From NCBI GenBank assembly GCA_035610835.1, contig CM069456.1, forward strand, positions 24,868,234 to 24,932,233: a stretch of DNA of 64,000 nucleotides. Reading direction: 5' to 3'. Below, one piece after another: positions 34,509 through 46,060 of this stretch (its first letter is position 1; the number at the start of each line of letters is the position of its first letter). The stretch comes from Ophiura sarsii. Taxonomy: Eukaryota; Echinodermata; Ophiuroidea; Amphilepidida; Ophiuridae. Both the position numbers and the translations under genes were made by a program. The notes under the pieces were generated by a model. It was given only the letters and a program-made list of their open reading frames with translations, did not search any database and had not been told where the DNA came from.

Positions 34509-35908
34509 TGTGGAAATAAAGAAACAAAATTGAAAGAAAAATATTTTGTGAATAATTCAAAAAGACGAATAGAGATTGTGCTATGCTTTCGTTAAATATT
34601 GGCTGTATGTACAATATAATAGTGAAGATGATATGTGATGATAAGTGATGATAAATAAATATAAGGCAAAAAAGGTAAGGAGTCGTTTTAAAGATATAAT
34701 GCATACCTTTGTTACTTGAAATTCAAATAATGCATTCTCATTTTTTAGGACACCTAGTCGTTGTAGATGTGACAGAAAAAAGTTCAAATATTGTGCACTA
34801 CTCGAATTCGATACGGTATTTTTTAATCATTAATAATAATATACCAATATCGCCTATTGATGAACAATCTAACGTTTGAACATGTCCAAATATAATGCAC
34901 ACATTTCAACAACATGGTGACGATGGCAACACCAATGGCTATGACGATGAGGAAAATGCGAAATCCAATGTAGAACTTTGCCTACTTTGTCACATTCTAT
35001 TGGCTACATGTACAATAATAATGTTTCTTTATACCAGTATTAGTCCATTAACGGCTCAAAATATTTAGTAGGGTGTATCACCTGTGTCTTGCTGCTGAAA
35101 ATAAGAGGACATTTTGAGCGATCCCGGCATGCTTTAGTTTACTTTGCAACACTGTTGCACCCACGTGATTTATTCATAGTACATCATATGTGTCAAGTAA
35201 TTAACGGATAAAAGTCGTCTCAATTTCTCATGTTAGATTTGATCTAAAACTAAAATATGTGTAAGAAATAGAGGGAGGATGTTTAACCCCGTCTAATCAA
35301 CGTTCCAATACACTTATCAACATTTCCCTCTGACGTCACTGTGAGGTCATAATGACCAACGCTAAAATAGCGCCCTCAGTAGGCCAATATTGTTATTTGG
35401 CTAAAAAACATCCAAACACCTGATGTTCACCGTTGCTCTGACTTCGTTATCTTATCACACAAAATAAAAAATAACGTTTTTGGATAACATTCCCAACCTC
35501 TTCCCCATACACTTCATTGGTAAGATGGATAATTATATAGCTAAAATAAACGCAATCGGTGGTAGCACGATATCCCCCGAGTCATTTTGACGATTTTTAT
35601 TTGAGCGTTTTATCACGACAATTACAACTCTTGGAAAGGTTTGCATTGAATTCGTATCATGTGCCCTACTCTCGGCTGGGTTGTCTTATAGACACACTGC
35701 CGATTAGCAATGTTGCAAGAAAAATTATTATCATTGATGTTCATCTTAAATTCTGAAGTTAACTATAAGAAGAAGAAAAAAATCTTTAATACAAATAAAC
35801 TACTGCGTAGCCTACCCCTTTCAATTCTGTAAAGCCTTTAATTGCAGAGTACTTAACGTCAATTGGAACCAGTAAGGACGGTAAAAGCTAAAAACAACCA
35901 GTCATGTG
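34509..35908. other. Mostly unique DNA; one short hydrophobic reading frame
   Basis: No repeat family member was recognised. On the minus strand, 34981-34823 is an open stretch of 52 codons without a start that contains a strongly hydrophobic run (FRIFLIVIAIGVAIVTMLL) followed by K. It could be a transmembrane exon or chance in AT-rich DNA. Confidence 0.3.
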
Positions 35909-36272
35909 TTAAAGGTAGATGACCCGATCACATTCCGATTTTCAACTTGAAGTTTTCTATTCTACATGAAAGGTCATCCTTAAAAAAGTAGTGTTCCAAA
36001 GTTTGAGTTGCATAGCTCTAATGGTTCTTATTTTAGACGCACAAGATGCTGTGAACTGTACCCATTGAGTTGTACACAAACTATATCGGTGGTTACCACC
36101 ATTCGCGGTAATTCGACGTTATTTCATCGATTTCTCCGTAATCATACCGATCTAGGCCGTCAAATTTCAGTATGATGATGAGAAAAATACGAGCTTTCAT
36201 ATGATATGAAAATCTCCGTATGTTTGAAATAATTCTGTGTTACGAAAATGTGATCGGGTCATCTACCTTTAA
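35909..36272. mobile_element. Family G MITE, copy 1
   Basis: TTAAAGGTAGATGACCCGAT with CACATT at the left is mirrored by a right end reading ATCGGGTCATCTACCTTTAA. TTAA is shared at both ends. The 364 bp interior has no frame of interest. Related copies lie at 44828 and 45811. Confidence 0.85.
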
Positions 36273-38483
36273 ATGGTGACGCATGCTGGTGTTGCTCAAG
36301 AAAGCCATTTTGGCTGTTATTGCCGAAGGGTCTTGCTTACGTGTTCTTCCCATTCATTACTTCAATTTATACTTGGCGACATCCCCCGATTCAATTTACC
36401 CTACTCAACACGTAATAGTTAGACCCGTCACCAACCAAAATCCTGTGTTTCTTATCTTCCCGATAAATTCTAAAAATATACGTATTTAAGATGAATGGAT
36501 CCATTACTTTCGTATTTGAAAATCGGCATGTAATAATGGATAAGATTATAACAGACTCTTCAAACACAAGGGTTTTATTATGGCGTGAACAGGGTACAGC
36601 TGCGGAAGTGGTAACGCCTCCGATTTTGTAACTGCCTAAAATCTCTCAAACTCTCAAACTTTATGCCACCGCTTGTACATCCCAGTTCAGTACAACGCTG
36701 CTTCAGTTCTTTACAAATAAGTGAGTCAATTAGCAATACGTTTCTTGAATGATTGAATTTCAATCTGACTAATTACTTAAGTAGAGTCGATAAGCTCATA
36801 GCTATTTGTTTCTTCATATATTTCCTTCGTGTTCTATTCAATTGAATAATGCTGTAGGTTGTTCCTCAATCTTTAAGCGATTCTGAGCTTAACCATTCAA
36901 GTATGTGTAAGTATAGAGAAACCAAATCCTTACTGATGTTGGGCAATGAAGACTTAAATATAATGAGCGCCGTTGGATGTCTCATTAATTAACTCGAAAA
37001 AAGGATATTTACCGGCGCAAGACCTGAACCCATTGACGTATGATAATGGTGTAACTAATATCTCCACCCCAATGTGATTGTTTATTGTACATATGATGCG
37101 TCATTCAATTTTTGATTAAAGTCCCCGCTGAGTATATGTGGAGAAAGGTGTCCGATGCTACTTACTTAGTACCCATTAAGTTTGGTCCGGATATCAAATA
37201 GAAAATAGACAAGTAAATACATCAAAATTCAAAGTATAGACCTTCCGATGAGGGCCTCGTTACTCGGATTTACATGCCAGCAAGACACAAGGCAATCATT
37301 GGTCAACAGGATGGTGGTAATACTAATAGGCTGAATCGCAAACCCTATGCAATGTATAAATACACAATCCATGGTGTCAAGTTCAAACCAATTTCCAGAA
37401 TCGGCCTACGCTCGGAGATAGCCCAATTGCGCTTAACTGATAAAAGGTCAGAGCATACGCATCAACATTAATTCTTAAATATCGACAAGATTTCATGATT
37501 AGACTGGTTAGACTAGCTTTTGAATAGAGTGCCCAATGGCAATATTCAAAAATATAAATTGCCTGTAGTTCCTGTAAAAAACATCACAGAACTTTACTAA
37601 ATCTTAACGAAAATGTGCTTCCAATTTAAGGAATTTATCAACATTTGTTTCGATTTTTATCATATAGCATTCCGTAGGTATGTGTAATGTGTTCACTTGT
37701 GTACAGTTGCGATCGTAACCAGGAACACTGTAAACGGCGTAACACGGTGTCAAAGCATGGAATTTTATTTACGAACAACGAAAACCACTCAGAAACCAGG
37801 ACAACTTATTTGAAAAGTAACTAGGAAACGTATTGCTCTGAAACTCATAAGATATTTTAGTTTCATGGTTATTAATGATATTTGACCACAAAATGCATTT
37901 CTAAGAAAAAAATACAGATATGAAAAAGCACGCATAAAATGCCCGGTTAACCATTACGAAATACTGTATATTGGCAAATTTGCTGTCCTTTATCATCTGA
38001 ATCAATTCCAAGGCTTTAATGATAGGATGTTGTCCTTTGCGGTTAGGCAACTGTCGTAACATCGGTAAAATTGAATATCAAAATCGATATTGAGACCAGA
38101 ACACGTAATTTTGAAGTGATTTCGGAAACACTCAACTCTCTGATATGTATCGCTTGTAGGGGTGCAAGAAGGGCATGTTCACTTTACAACGATTTCAATC
38201 GGAGGACTTTTGGTTGGGGTTCTCGCAGTTCTAACTTAAAATGAAATATCTTCAAAAGTGTTTTAAAGTATCATCGAGAGTGGCATTCGTGTGTCGTGTC
38301 ATAGAATGTAATAGAGGATTTTTAAAGAATGAAATATGTTTTTTATTTCGTCTTCCGCGACGACCAGAAATGTATAAAATTACGGATTTATAATAATGTC
38401 AATATAGAAGTTTAAACGAGTACACCATCAGGTACCAGAAGTGTTCAAGATTTGAAAAATTGATTTGATATGATTTGATTTCG
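36273..38483. other. AT-rich, apparently unique DNA
   Basis: No repeat family is recognised. Open frames at 36578-36763 (minus) and 37274-37471 (plus) have mixed amino-acid composition but no motif and no convincing splice sites around them. Confidence 0.4.
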
Positions 38484-38687
38484 TTTAATTTAATTTAATT
38501 TAATTTAATTTAATTTAATTTAATTTAATTTAATTTAATTTAATTTAATTTAATTTAATTTAATTTAATTTAATTTAATTTAATTTAATTTAATTTAATT
38601 TAATTTAATTTAATTTAATTTAATTTAATTTAATTTAATTTAATTTAATTTAATTTAATTTAATTTAATTTAATTTAATTTAATTAA
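38484..38687. repeat. (TTTAA)n pentanucleotide microsatellite, about 41 units
   Basis: Uninterrupted TTTAA units fill 204 bp, with no substitutions seen. Slightly degenerate TGATTTGATT precedes them. Confidence 0.95.
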
Positions 38688-38738
38688 TGAAATTTTGCAA
38701 TCGATTATCGGGTGGGAAGTAAATAATGGGCCGATATC

Positions 38739-38988
38739 GCCTTAGGGATGGCATCCAGATACGAACGGATTGGAAACCGTAGATCGGAGAGGATAAACAC
38801 ACTGGCTGTCCGTTCACGGGAGTTGTTCAATGCGTTCGCTAAGCATGGCTAAACACGTATTGGTTGGTCATTATTTAACCGCGTTCCGTTTATCTACACA
38901 AAACTGTCCGTTTAATGTTTATCCCAGTGCGTTTACCCTCTCCGATCTACGGTTTTCAATCCGTACGAATATGGATGCCATCCCTTAG
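38739..38988. mobile_element. 250 bp MITE with ~65 bp inverted arms
   Basis: CTTAGGGATGGCATCCAGAT at 38741 is mirrored by ATATGGATGCCATCCCTTAG ending at 38988. The arms extend through CCGTAGATCGGAGAGG. No target-site duplication was found. Confidence 0.8.
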
Positions 38989-39703
38989 TCTGAGTCCACG
39001 CGTCCTTCTATTGACCACCCTCGTAGGGGCCGTGTATAAATTGCGAAGACTGGAAGGGTTCGTCAAGATCGCCTCACCGGTGTTGCGTTTTCCCCTAGAG
39101 TTTGGTAGAGTAATATCCAATATTTTTGTAAAGTTCTTGATCTTGAGATGAGAGTTATTCATGCGAATTGATTTAGTGGTGTCCTCCCTTATATAGTTAG
39201 TAGGGTGACGCAGTGGCGTAGCCAAGAGGGGGGGGGGGGAATTTACCCCAATATTGACTGTCGTGTCGGTTGAGATTGGCACTGTCGGTTCATTTGACAA
39301 GAGGAATCATGGAATTATGATGGTCAAAAGTGCACAGACCTAATTGTTGACCCCAAATAGAATGTTTTTTGGTAGAAACTTGTTTAAAGCAGAAATGTAC
39401 CTCAATCATAGCAAAAATAAGTGTGAAGTCGAAAATTGCGTGTTAAAATCCCTGGTTAAAATGGCGAAGAGAAGCGGGTATCCGGATGTGTTTTGGAATG
39501 TTTGACAACCACTGCGGCCTGTGAATGTATACAAAAATCACAATGAGGCCCGGGTGGTAGAAAAGGTTGCACATGATTAAAGCTTCGTCCCCCTTTTTAT
39601 AGGCAAATTGTCGCTTTACCCTGCATCAATGGGCTCTACACAACTTATCCATAGATGCAGGTACGCGCCAATTACGCCACCACAGTGATTTGCTGGCATA
39701 AAG

Positions 39704-39908
39704 CAGTAGCGTAGCGAGTGGGGGCGGCAAACTGCCCCCCCCCCCCGACGGGGAAAATTGGCAAAATGGGGACGAAAAAGGCGGAAAATCATGTTAAATC
39801 AACCGTTTTGACCTGGTTTCTTTGAAATAGGGACCGTTATGGGGATCTATGGGGATCTATCTATGGGGATCTAGCTCCCTCGGAGTGGCTGGGCTGGCTA
39901 CGCGGCTG
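39704..39908. mobile_element. hAT-type MITE, 205 bp, perfect 8 bp target duplication
   Basis: The direct repeat GCATAAAG at 39696-39703 and 39909-39916 flanks an insertion starting CAGTAGCGTAGCGAG and ending GGCTGGCTACGCGGCTG. An 8 bp duplication with CAG-TG ends and a GCGTAGC core is the hAT signature. It contains a 10-base C run and repeats of ATGGGGATCT. Confidence 0.85.
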
Positions 39909-40102
39909 GCATAAAGGTCATGCATATTCATGAATGACGAAAAATAGATCCACAAATAAATTCAAGCCAGCTTCACGCTTAGAATTATAAAAAATTGGCT
40001 GATTGGCACAAATTACCACAGCGCCGGACTTCTCACGCATGTTATAGCGCGTTCCCCATCGCGCCGTGGCTAGAGTAGCGCGACAATGCATTCAGCGTTC
40101 GA

Positions 40103-40877
40103 TGTGTCCCTAATGGATTTAGATCCTGTGTATAAATAGGCAATGGTCTTTACTGAAACATTTTTGATAGATATGCAAACATATAGTTTGGAACGGTGTA
40201 ATATTCTTTGTTCGGAAAAAGTGTACTTAGGTCCCAGATTCTGGACTGTACTAGTATCGTCCGATACTGGAACACCCAGTATCGTCCGATATTGGAACAG
40301 TATCGTCCGATACTGGTACAAAGTCAATGCTCCATTATCGACCGATACTGGCACATATAAAATGGTCCAGTATCGTCAGATACGGGAACAGAATTATGGG
40401 CATAATTCTGTATGTACCGATATCGTTCAATACTAGGACAAATCTCACTAGTATCACGTGTACACAAATATACTTTAAAAGGTTTCTGACATTGAATTGG
40501 TTTGATATTACACGAACGTGATCGACGAAGATTGTTATCGAATCGAGAGTAACCAGGGACACATGTCTTGAGATTTCTGCTATAGATAGTAATCTAGTAA
40601 TCTAGTTCTATTTTTCGACTTCAGGAATATGTGTCCCTAATGGATTTAGATCCTGTGTAAAAATAGGAAATGGTCTTCACTGAACCATGTTTGAATGATT
40701 CGAAAACATATACTTTGGAACGGTGTAATATTTTCGTCCGATACTGGTACAAAGTCAGTGTTCCAGTATCGGCCGATACTGGCACATATAAAATAGTCCA
40801 GTATCGGACGATACTAGAACATAATTATGTACCGGTATCGTTCAATACTATTACAAATCTCACTGGTATCACGTGTA
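40103..40877. repeat. Imperfect tandem duplication, offset 527 bp
   Basis: GTGTCCCTAATGGATTTAGA, AATGGTCTTYACTGAA and TTTGGAACGGTGTAATATT occur from 40103 and again from 40630, followed in both by the palindrome array. The second copy lacks about 97 bp holding two of the palindromes. This fits recombination between palindrome units. The similar short frames at 40143 and 40670 simply follow the duplication. Confidence 0.85.
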
Positions 40878-41000
40878 GCAGTATCGCCCGATACTTGAAC
40901 ATAAAAATGTACTAGTATCTCTTGATACTGGAAAACAATTTGGTGTTCCAGTATCGACCGATACTGGAACAGTAGAATCGTGCCAGTAACGACCAATGGC
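40251..41000. repeat. Array of ~15 dyad-symmetric 20 bp motifs, CCAGTATCGNCCGATACTGG
   Basis: Units start at 40251, 40276, 40297, 40332, 40367, 40417, 40448 (half), 40728, 40763, 40798, 40832, 40862 (half), 40878, 40912 and 40948, with a decayed one at 40982. The unit at 40763 (CCAGTATCGGCCGATACTGG) is a perfect palindrome, and the two at 40948 and 40297 nearly so. Spacing varies from 21 to 50 bp, and linkers often begin AACA or CACATATAAAAT. Symmetry of the units, more than of the spacers, has been kept. Possible readings are a protein-binding array, where each unit carries two opposed CGATA pentamers, or a palindromic minisatellite. Confidence 0.85.
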
Positions 41001-41961
41001 AACCTCTTTGTTCTCGTGGGATGTCAAGTTTCCCGCCCACTATTTATATGTCATTTTTCGTCTGATGGAGGTAGACCACTTACAAACAAATCTAGATCGT
41101 CTTCAAATAAACTTGAAATTCCTACGCAGAAACAGATAGACCCGATAAACTCAATGTTTCCCCATAAGCGTCGGGAATGTGAAGGTTTTCGTGCAACAAC
41201 AAGCCTCCATCTGCAATAGCTGCCAGATGTTATCATGTGTGATAGTGTACCTGCAGATCCCTAAAGGTAACACAGAGTAGCTGCAGCTACAGCCATAGGA
41301 GCTAGGACATTTTGTAAACTTACATCTCAGTTATGTGACAAGGCAATATCTAAAATAACTGCAATAATTGGGTGCTTTAAGATACGCTCTTGTGAAAACA
41401 CAAACTAACAAATGGCAGCCATTGCAGATAGGACTTTGCACTAATCCATCGATATTCTAATATTTAAACGATTTTTGTTCAATTGAGCTATAATTCTTGT
41501 CACCGTAAGATTGAACCTTAACGATTAATTAATGCCACACAATGGACAACGGGATAACGTATTGAGCTTATTACAAATCCATTGTAGAGGAGCAAATCCT
41601 TGATCACGACTTATTTGACAAGTAATCTACAATCTGGGTCGTGTCTCGATTGTGTCTGTATTCTCTGATATTCGCAGTCATTAATAAGAAAATATTATTG
41701 TGCCAAATTCAACCCATTGAGTCCGGGATTAAGTCATTGGTCAAGAGACAAGAAAATGTAATAGTAAATCGCGTTATACTTCTATACGCACATCTACACT
41801 TTAGTATTACATTGACCTTGGCCTTGGACGTACTACTATTACACCATCTGACTGAATGGTAATGCCCTTAAGGTGTCTGTCGTTTAAAGTCTGTGTAAAT
41901 ATGGAAGTGCAACGACGCATGGTAATATTTAATAATGCTTTCTTTAAATGCAGCCCGGGAT
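41001..41961. other. AT-rich DNA, no gene recognised
   Basis: Short frames only. There are no repeat family members. Confidence 0.4.
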
Positions 41962-42128
41962 GCGATTTTTTTTTTACTAGTAAACATTTGAAAAAATTAT
42001 TTATTTCGTTTTAATACGGAATAAAGCTAAACTCACTGAATAAAATGATTTTTAAAAAAAATTAAAAAAATTCTAACTGATTTTACATGTGAGCCCATAC
42101 AAATGTTTACTAGTAAAAAAAAAATCGC
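41962..42128. mobile_element. 167 bp MITE with perfect 29 bp TIRs and 9 bp target duplication
   Basis: GCGA, ten T and ACTAGTAAACATTTG at 41962-41990 are repeated exactly, inverted, at 42100-42128. GCCCGGGAT at 41953-41961 and 42129-42137 is an exact 9 bp direct repeat. A 9 bp duplication fits Mutator-like transposases. The perfect ends and target duplication point to a recent insertion. Confidence 0.85.
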
Positions 42129-43181
42129 GCCCGGGATGCAGCCTCAATACTAGTTTACCGTTACAGATTTTAAAATGTAACATTGACGAATTTATCTTAA
42201 GGAGCCGACTGTTAACCAAAAAGATATGAAATTTCTCAAGCGCTATCACGTTTGAACTATTAATGTGATGTATATAATAAAAGTATATATATTTTTAAGG
42301 AAATGAGTCGGAGAATCCATTTTTGGTATCAAATGTTACTAAAAATTCTGATTTGTTTTAATTTTGACTAAAAAATCACTTGCTTGGCTCAAAATGTTAA
42401 GAAATGGCCAACATTGCACCAAAATCATATAAAGACACTTCTCTAGGATTTTAAACGTAACAATTTTAAGTTTTTAAAATGTTGACCAAAATAGCATTTT
42501 TGAGGTAAAAAATTGCAACTTGTCTTCCTTTTTTTCGATTTAATAACCATTGAGAATTCTCTATAAACTACAAATTATCAAAGAATAGTATTTTGTTTCC
42601 ACCATTTACAATTCCTCAATAAACCTTCAAAAGGTAGGATCAACAATCACGCTGACCTTTAGAAAGCTGAAAACTATTGAACGATTCCAAAAGTCCTGTA
42701 AATAGAATTTTGAAATATAATAATGTAATATTTATCGTGTTATTGAGATGCTGTACCTCTTCCATATCTTACCTTGAATTTCTTGTTATTCTACGACTTG
42801 ACATAACATTAACAAGACTTTTTTTCTACTTTTTTTGTCGCCGTGATAAAAGAAGACATCTGATATTTCCTGAAATGACGATTGACAAACGGTGCAACCG
42901 GATTGCGCTTGAGTAGGTATATTTCCCGCAGGGATAAATGGGACATTCAGTGATTACATTACAAAGTGTATGTTTGTCAAACAACACATTTAACCACAAC
43001 TCATCATGGTAAATGTTACGGTTTATGTCTCTGTTCGCGAAAGTTGATCGTATCATGAGCAAATCACATAAATAGTGAGCTAACACGTTGATAGTTATAT
43101 AGGTTGGGGATCACATTAAAGGCGTAGTAGTACTTTCTTTTTCATATTGAGAAAAAAATGATTATAGCTCTTATGTCCACT
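42129..43181. other. AT-rich DNA, no gene recognised
   Basis: No recognisable repeat, coding or RNA feature was seen. Confidence 0.4.
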
Positions 43182-43396
43182 TACTCTCTTAAATCAAAAG
43201 ATTGACAAGTCAATCTTAAAGATTGTGCTTAGGGAAAGATCTTAAAAGATTGAAAATGTTCAATCTAATAGAGTGAAGTTTCAATCCGATATACTGAAAT
43301 TTCACTCTATTAGATTGAATATTTTCAATCTTTTAAGATCTTTCCCTAAGCACAATCTTTAAGATTGACTTGTCAATCTTTTGATTTAAGAGAGTA
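43182..43396. repeat. 215 bp near-perfect palindrome made of nested AGATTGA palindromes
   Basis: The left arm, starting TACTCTCTTAAATCAAAAGA, is mirrored to the right end at 43396 with only one or two mismatches over about 100 bp per arm (for example AATGTTC against AATATTC). Within each arm AAGATTGACAAGTCAATCTT and AGATTGAAAATGTTCAATCT are palindromes themselves, so alternative cruciforms are possible. No target-site duplication is evident and no other copy occurs in the window. Confidence 0.9.
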
Positions 43397-44757
43397 TCAT
43401 GCCTAATCCAAACAACTTGTCCTATAATATATTCGAGTATTTTATAAACATTTCTGCAAAAAACAGTGGTATCACAGAGCAGGCGGTGAACCAAACAATA
43501 TTAATTATACACTAAGAGAAGAAACGAAGAGCAATATTAATACACTACATAGGCACAATGAAGAAGCGAAGCCATCCATAGGCGTAAATCCCCGGGGTGG
43601 GTAGGGGATATAGGGGAAACAGAGTGCCGAATAAACATAGATAGATCGTTCCATAACAAACACTAAAAGTCTTATCACCTTCTAACCCCCTGAGAACTAC
43701 CGGCCGATTGGATGAAATTTAGATTGTGTCAAATATTGTGCCAATCAGAGACATCGTTAGAATAATTACAATTTTCAAAAATATTAGCATAAAATATTTA
43801 TAAGCAAAACTGTAATTGGTCATCAAAATGATTATATCATGTAATTGACGAATGGGAAATATTGTACGAAAGACAGGTAGTGCCCAGGGGGTTAACTCTA
43901 TACTCAAAGACGAAGATGATCCTTGGGCGATCTTAAGTACGCCTATTTGGTCCACTTACTATTGCCCGATTAGGCAGGATATAAATATGAAAAATACGTA
44001 TACTTTGTGTTTTTGGCCTACGGTGTGTTTTAAGTTAGATCATAAATATCTAGGCACCGGTCGCAAACGCTTTTATCGAAATTGAACCTTCAGTATGATT
44101 TAACGAAGTAAACTCCTGTAAAATACCTTTCTTGCAAATTGTAATTAAAATGGATTCATTGCTGACCATTACCCAATACTCGGCGCCGAAACACGAACAA
44201 TAACAATAAAGCAGCGCCGCCTACGCCCACGTACGGTCCATAATGCATAGTGTAACGCGCGAAAGCACCTGCACCACTTGCGTACATTCATTATATTCCC
44301 ATCAATATTCGCACTATTTCCGTCGTTTGTAATTGACGAACCGTTAAATATGTGTCGTCATATAATTAGCAACTGATAAATAACTTGAATGACTATTTCC
44401 GCGGGAAATAAACCGACTGGTATCTAAACTGATAACAGATGCTATACCTGTTTCCTAGTGGTATATATTTAATTATATGACGTATAGTTTAGGAGTAGCA
44501 TTTGTTATGTTTGCTTCACCTGGTTTTATCATTTACGTGCATCGTAAGTCACGCGGTATTTGAAGTGACGTTAATGGTGATGTCAGTGTTTTCAAAACAA
44601 TGGCTGAATGTGAAAGACTTGGCGCAAAAGGTATACGTCGTCTAGAAGAATCAATCAGACACGTCACTCTTGATTTAAATAGGAACATTTAAAAAAATCA
44701 GAAAAGTTAAAAACAATTAAAATTACGCTTCTTGTTCTCATATCTAATGCAGTATCA
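43397..44757. other. AT-rich DNA, no gene recognised
   Basis: Short frames only. There is no family signature. Confidence 0.4.
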
Positions 44758-44802
44758 TAATAATAATAATAATAATAATAAAACACATTTATATAGCGCA
44801 CT
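44758..44802 (-). repeat. (AAT)n microsatellite joined to TTTATATAGCGC
   Basis: Eight AAT units are followed by AAAACACATTTATATAGCGC. It resembles the joint at 30441-30485 and may be a minus-strand retroposon 3' end. Confidence 0.5.
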
Positions 44803-44827
44803 ATCATCTAGTGCATAATCATTTTTA

Positions 44828-45174
44828 TTAAAGGTATATGACCCGATCACTTTTTGGGGGCTATGCTTTTTTTTCACATCAAGATATTTTGGTATCAGAT
44901 GAATCCCCATATTTTCCTCATTATGTCTGTAAAATATTAGGGGCCAGAAATGTTTCATTTGGAAATTATAGGCTAAAATGTAGTGAATTACTGCCAAAGG
45001 TGGTTAACCACCAGCCAGTCTGTGTACTGCTCATGGGCACGTCTTTTGACCTGGCGCTTCTAAAAATAGAACCATTGGAGTTATGCAACTCAAACTTTGG
45101 AATGCAACAATTTTAAGGATGACCTTTCACTTAAAATAGAAAACATCAAGTTGAAAATCGGATCAAGGTCAGTA
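44828..45174. mobile_element. Family G MITE, copy 2
   Basis: TTAAAGGTATATGACCCGAT at the left is family G. The right arm AAGGATGACCTTTCACTT ... GAAAATCGGATC matches the family but the extreme end is degraded (GATCAAGGTC). A GGTGGTTAACCACC palindrome lies inside near 45000. Confidence 0.75.
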
Positions 45175-45778
45175 ACTGAAAATTATTAAATTGAGACAGC
45201 GATTCATTACGTTTAAACAAAATTTAGTAAATATTTAAATAAAAGATTTAAAGGATTTTTTTAATTTATTTTATTATAAACCAAACCTCAAACAGATAGT
45301 CAGACCTTGTAATATGGAAAGTAATTCTTTAAAAAGATTTAAAAGAAAATTAGAAAAAGTCTAAAGAGTAAAACAAACCTCAGCAAGTTTAAGATACCGA
45401 CAAATAGCCTACCGGGTATTTATAAAATTAAAATAATATTTTTCAGACCTTGTAAAGCACTTCTTGCGCCCGGATTTAATTATGCAGTATCTAGTACATA
45501 CTTATTTACATTATGTTCACGGTCAGTAAATGACGATTAAAATATTAAATTAAGATATCGATTCAATTCGTTTGAAGAAAAAAAATTAAATACATAATTT
45601 TTGTTAAAAGATCTTAAATAAAAACATAAAATAATCTATGCTTAAATAGTAAAACAAACCTCAAAATCGAAGGATTGAGTTTGAGATATCGGCTAAATAG
45701 CCTACCGGGTATTTTTTAAATTAAAATATGTTTTAGACCTTGTAAACACTACTACTTGCGCTCAGTAACATCTAGTGC
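45168..45778. repeat. Degenerate tandem repeat, period ~350 bp
   Basis: GGTCAGTAA followed by ATTAAATTRAGA and GATTCA occurs at 45170 and 45522. AATAGCCTACCGGGTATTT occurs near 45405 and 45696. AGACCTTGTAA also recurs. A partial third unit appears near 46062. Confidence 0.65.
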
Positions 45779-45810
45779 ATGATCATTTATATAAATTCCA
45801 AAGTAAGATT

Positions 45811-46060
45811 GAAAGGTAGGTGTTCCGATTTCTGGCCCAATTTTCAACTTGATGTTTTCAATTTTACACGAAAGGTCATCCTCAAAATAGTTGGCAGTAA
45901 TTCACTGCATTTTGGCCTAGTAACGTCTAAATGGAATATATCTTGCGCCAAACATTTTACAGAAATAATGAGAAAAATATGGGGTTTCTTATGATATCAA
46001 AATATGTTGATGGGCATAAAAAAAAAAGCTTAAAGTAATCGGAGAACATCCACCTTTAAA
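45811..46060. mobile_element. Family G MITE, copy 3 (diverged)
   Basis: GAAAGGTAGGTGTTCCGATT at the left and ATCGGAGAACATCCACCTTT at the right form inverted ends. The left arm shares CAATTTTCAACTTGATGTTTTC and AAAGGTCATCCT with copy 1. Confidence 0.75.

Noticed and set aside
36578..36763. Minus-strand 61-codon frame with protein-like composition
   Set aside because: No consensus donor and no family motif. Not distinguishable from chance.
40143..40915. Two similar 80-97 codon frames as a duplicated gene
   Set aside because: Similarity comes from the DNA duplication and the palindrome array. The frame is lost between units.
40251..41000. CRISPR-like repeat-spacer reading of the palindrome array
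   Set aside because: Repeats are only 20 bp, degenerate, with spacers of 1-30 bp, and no cas-like gene is present.
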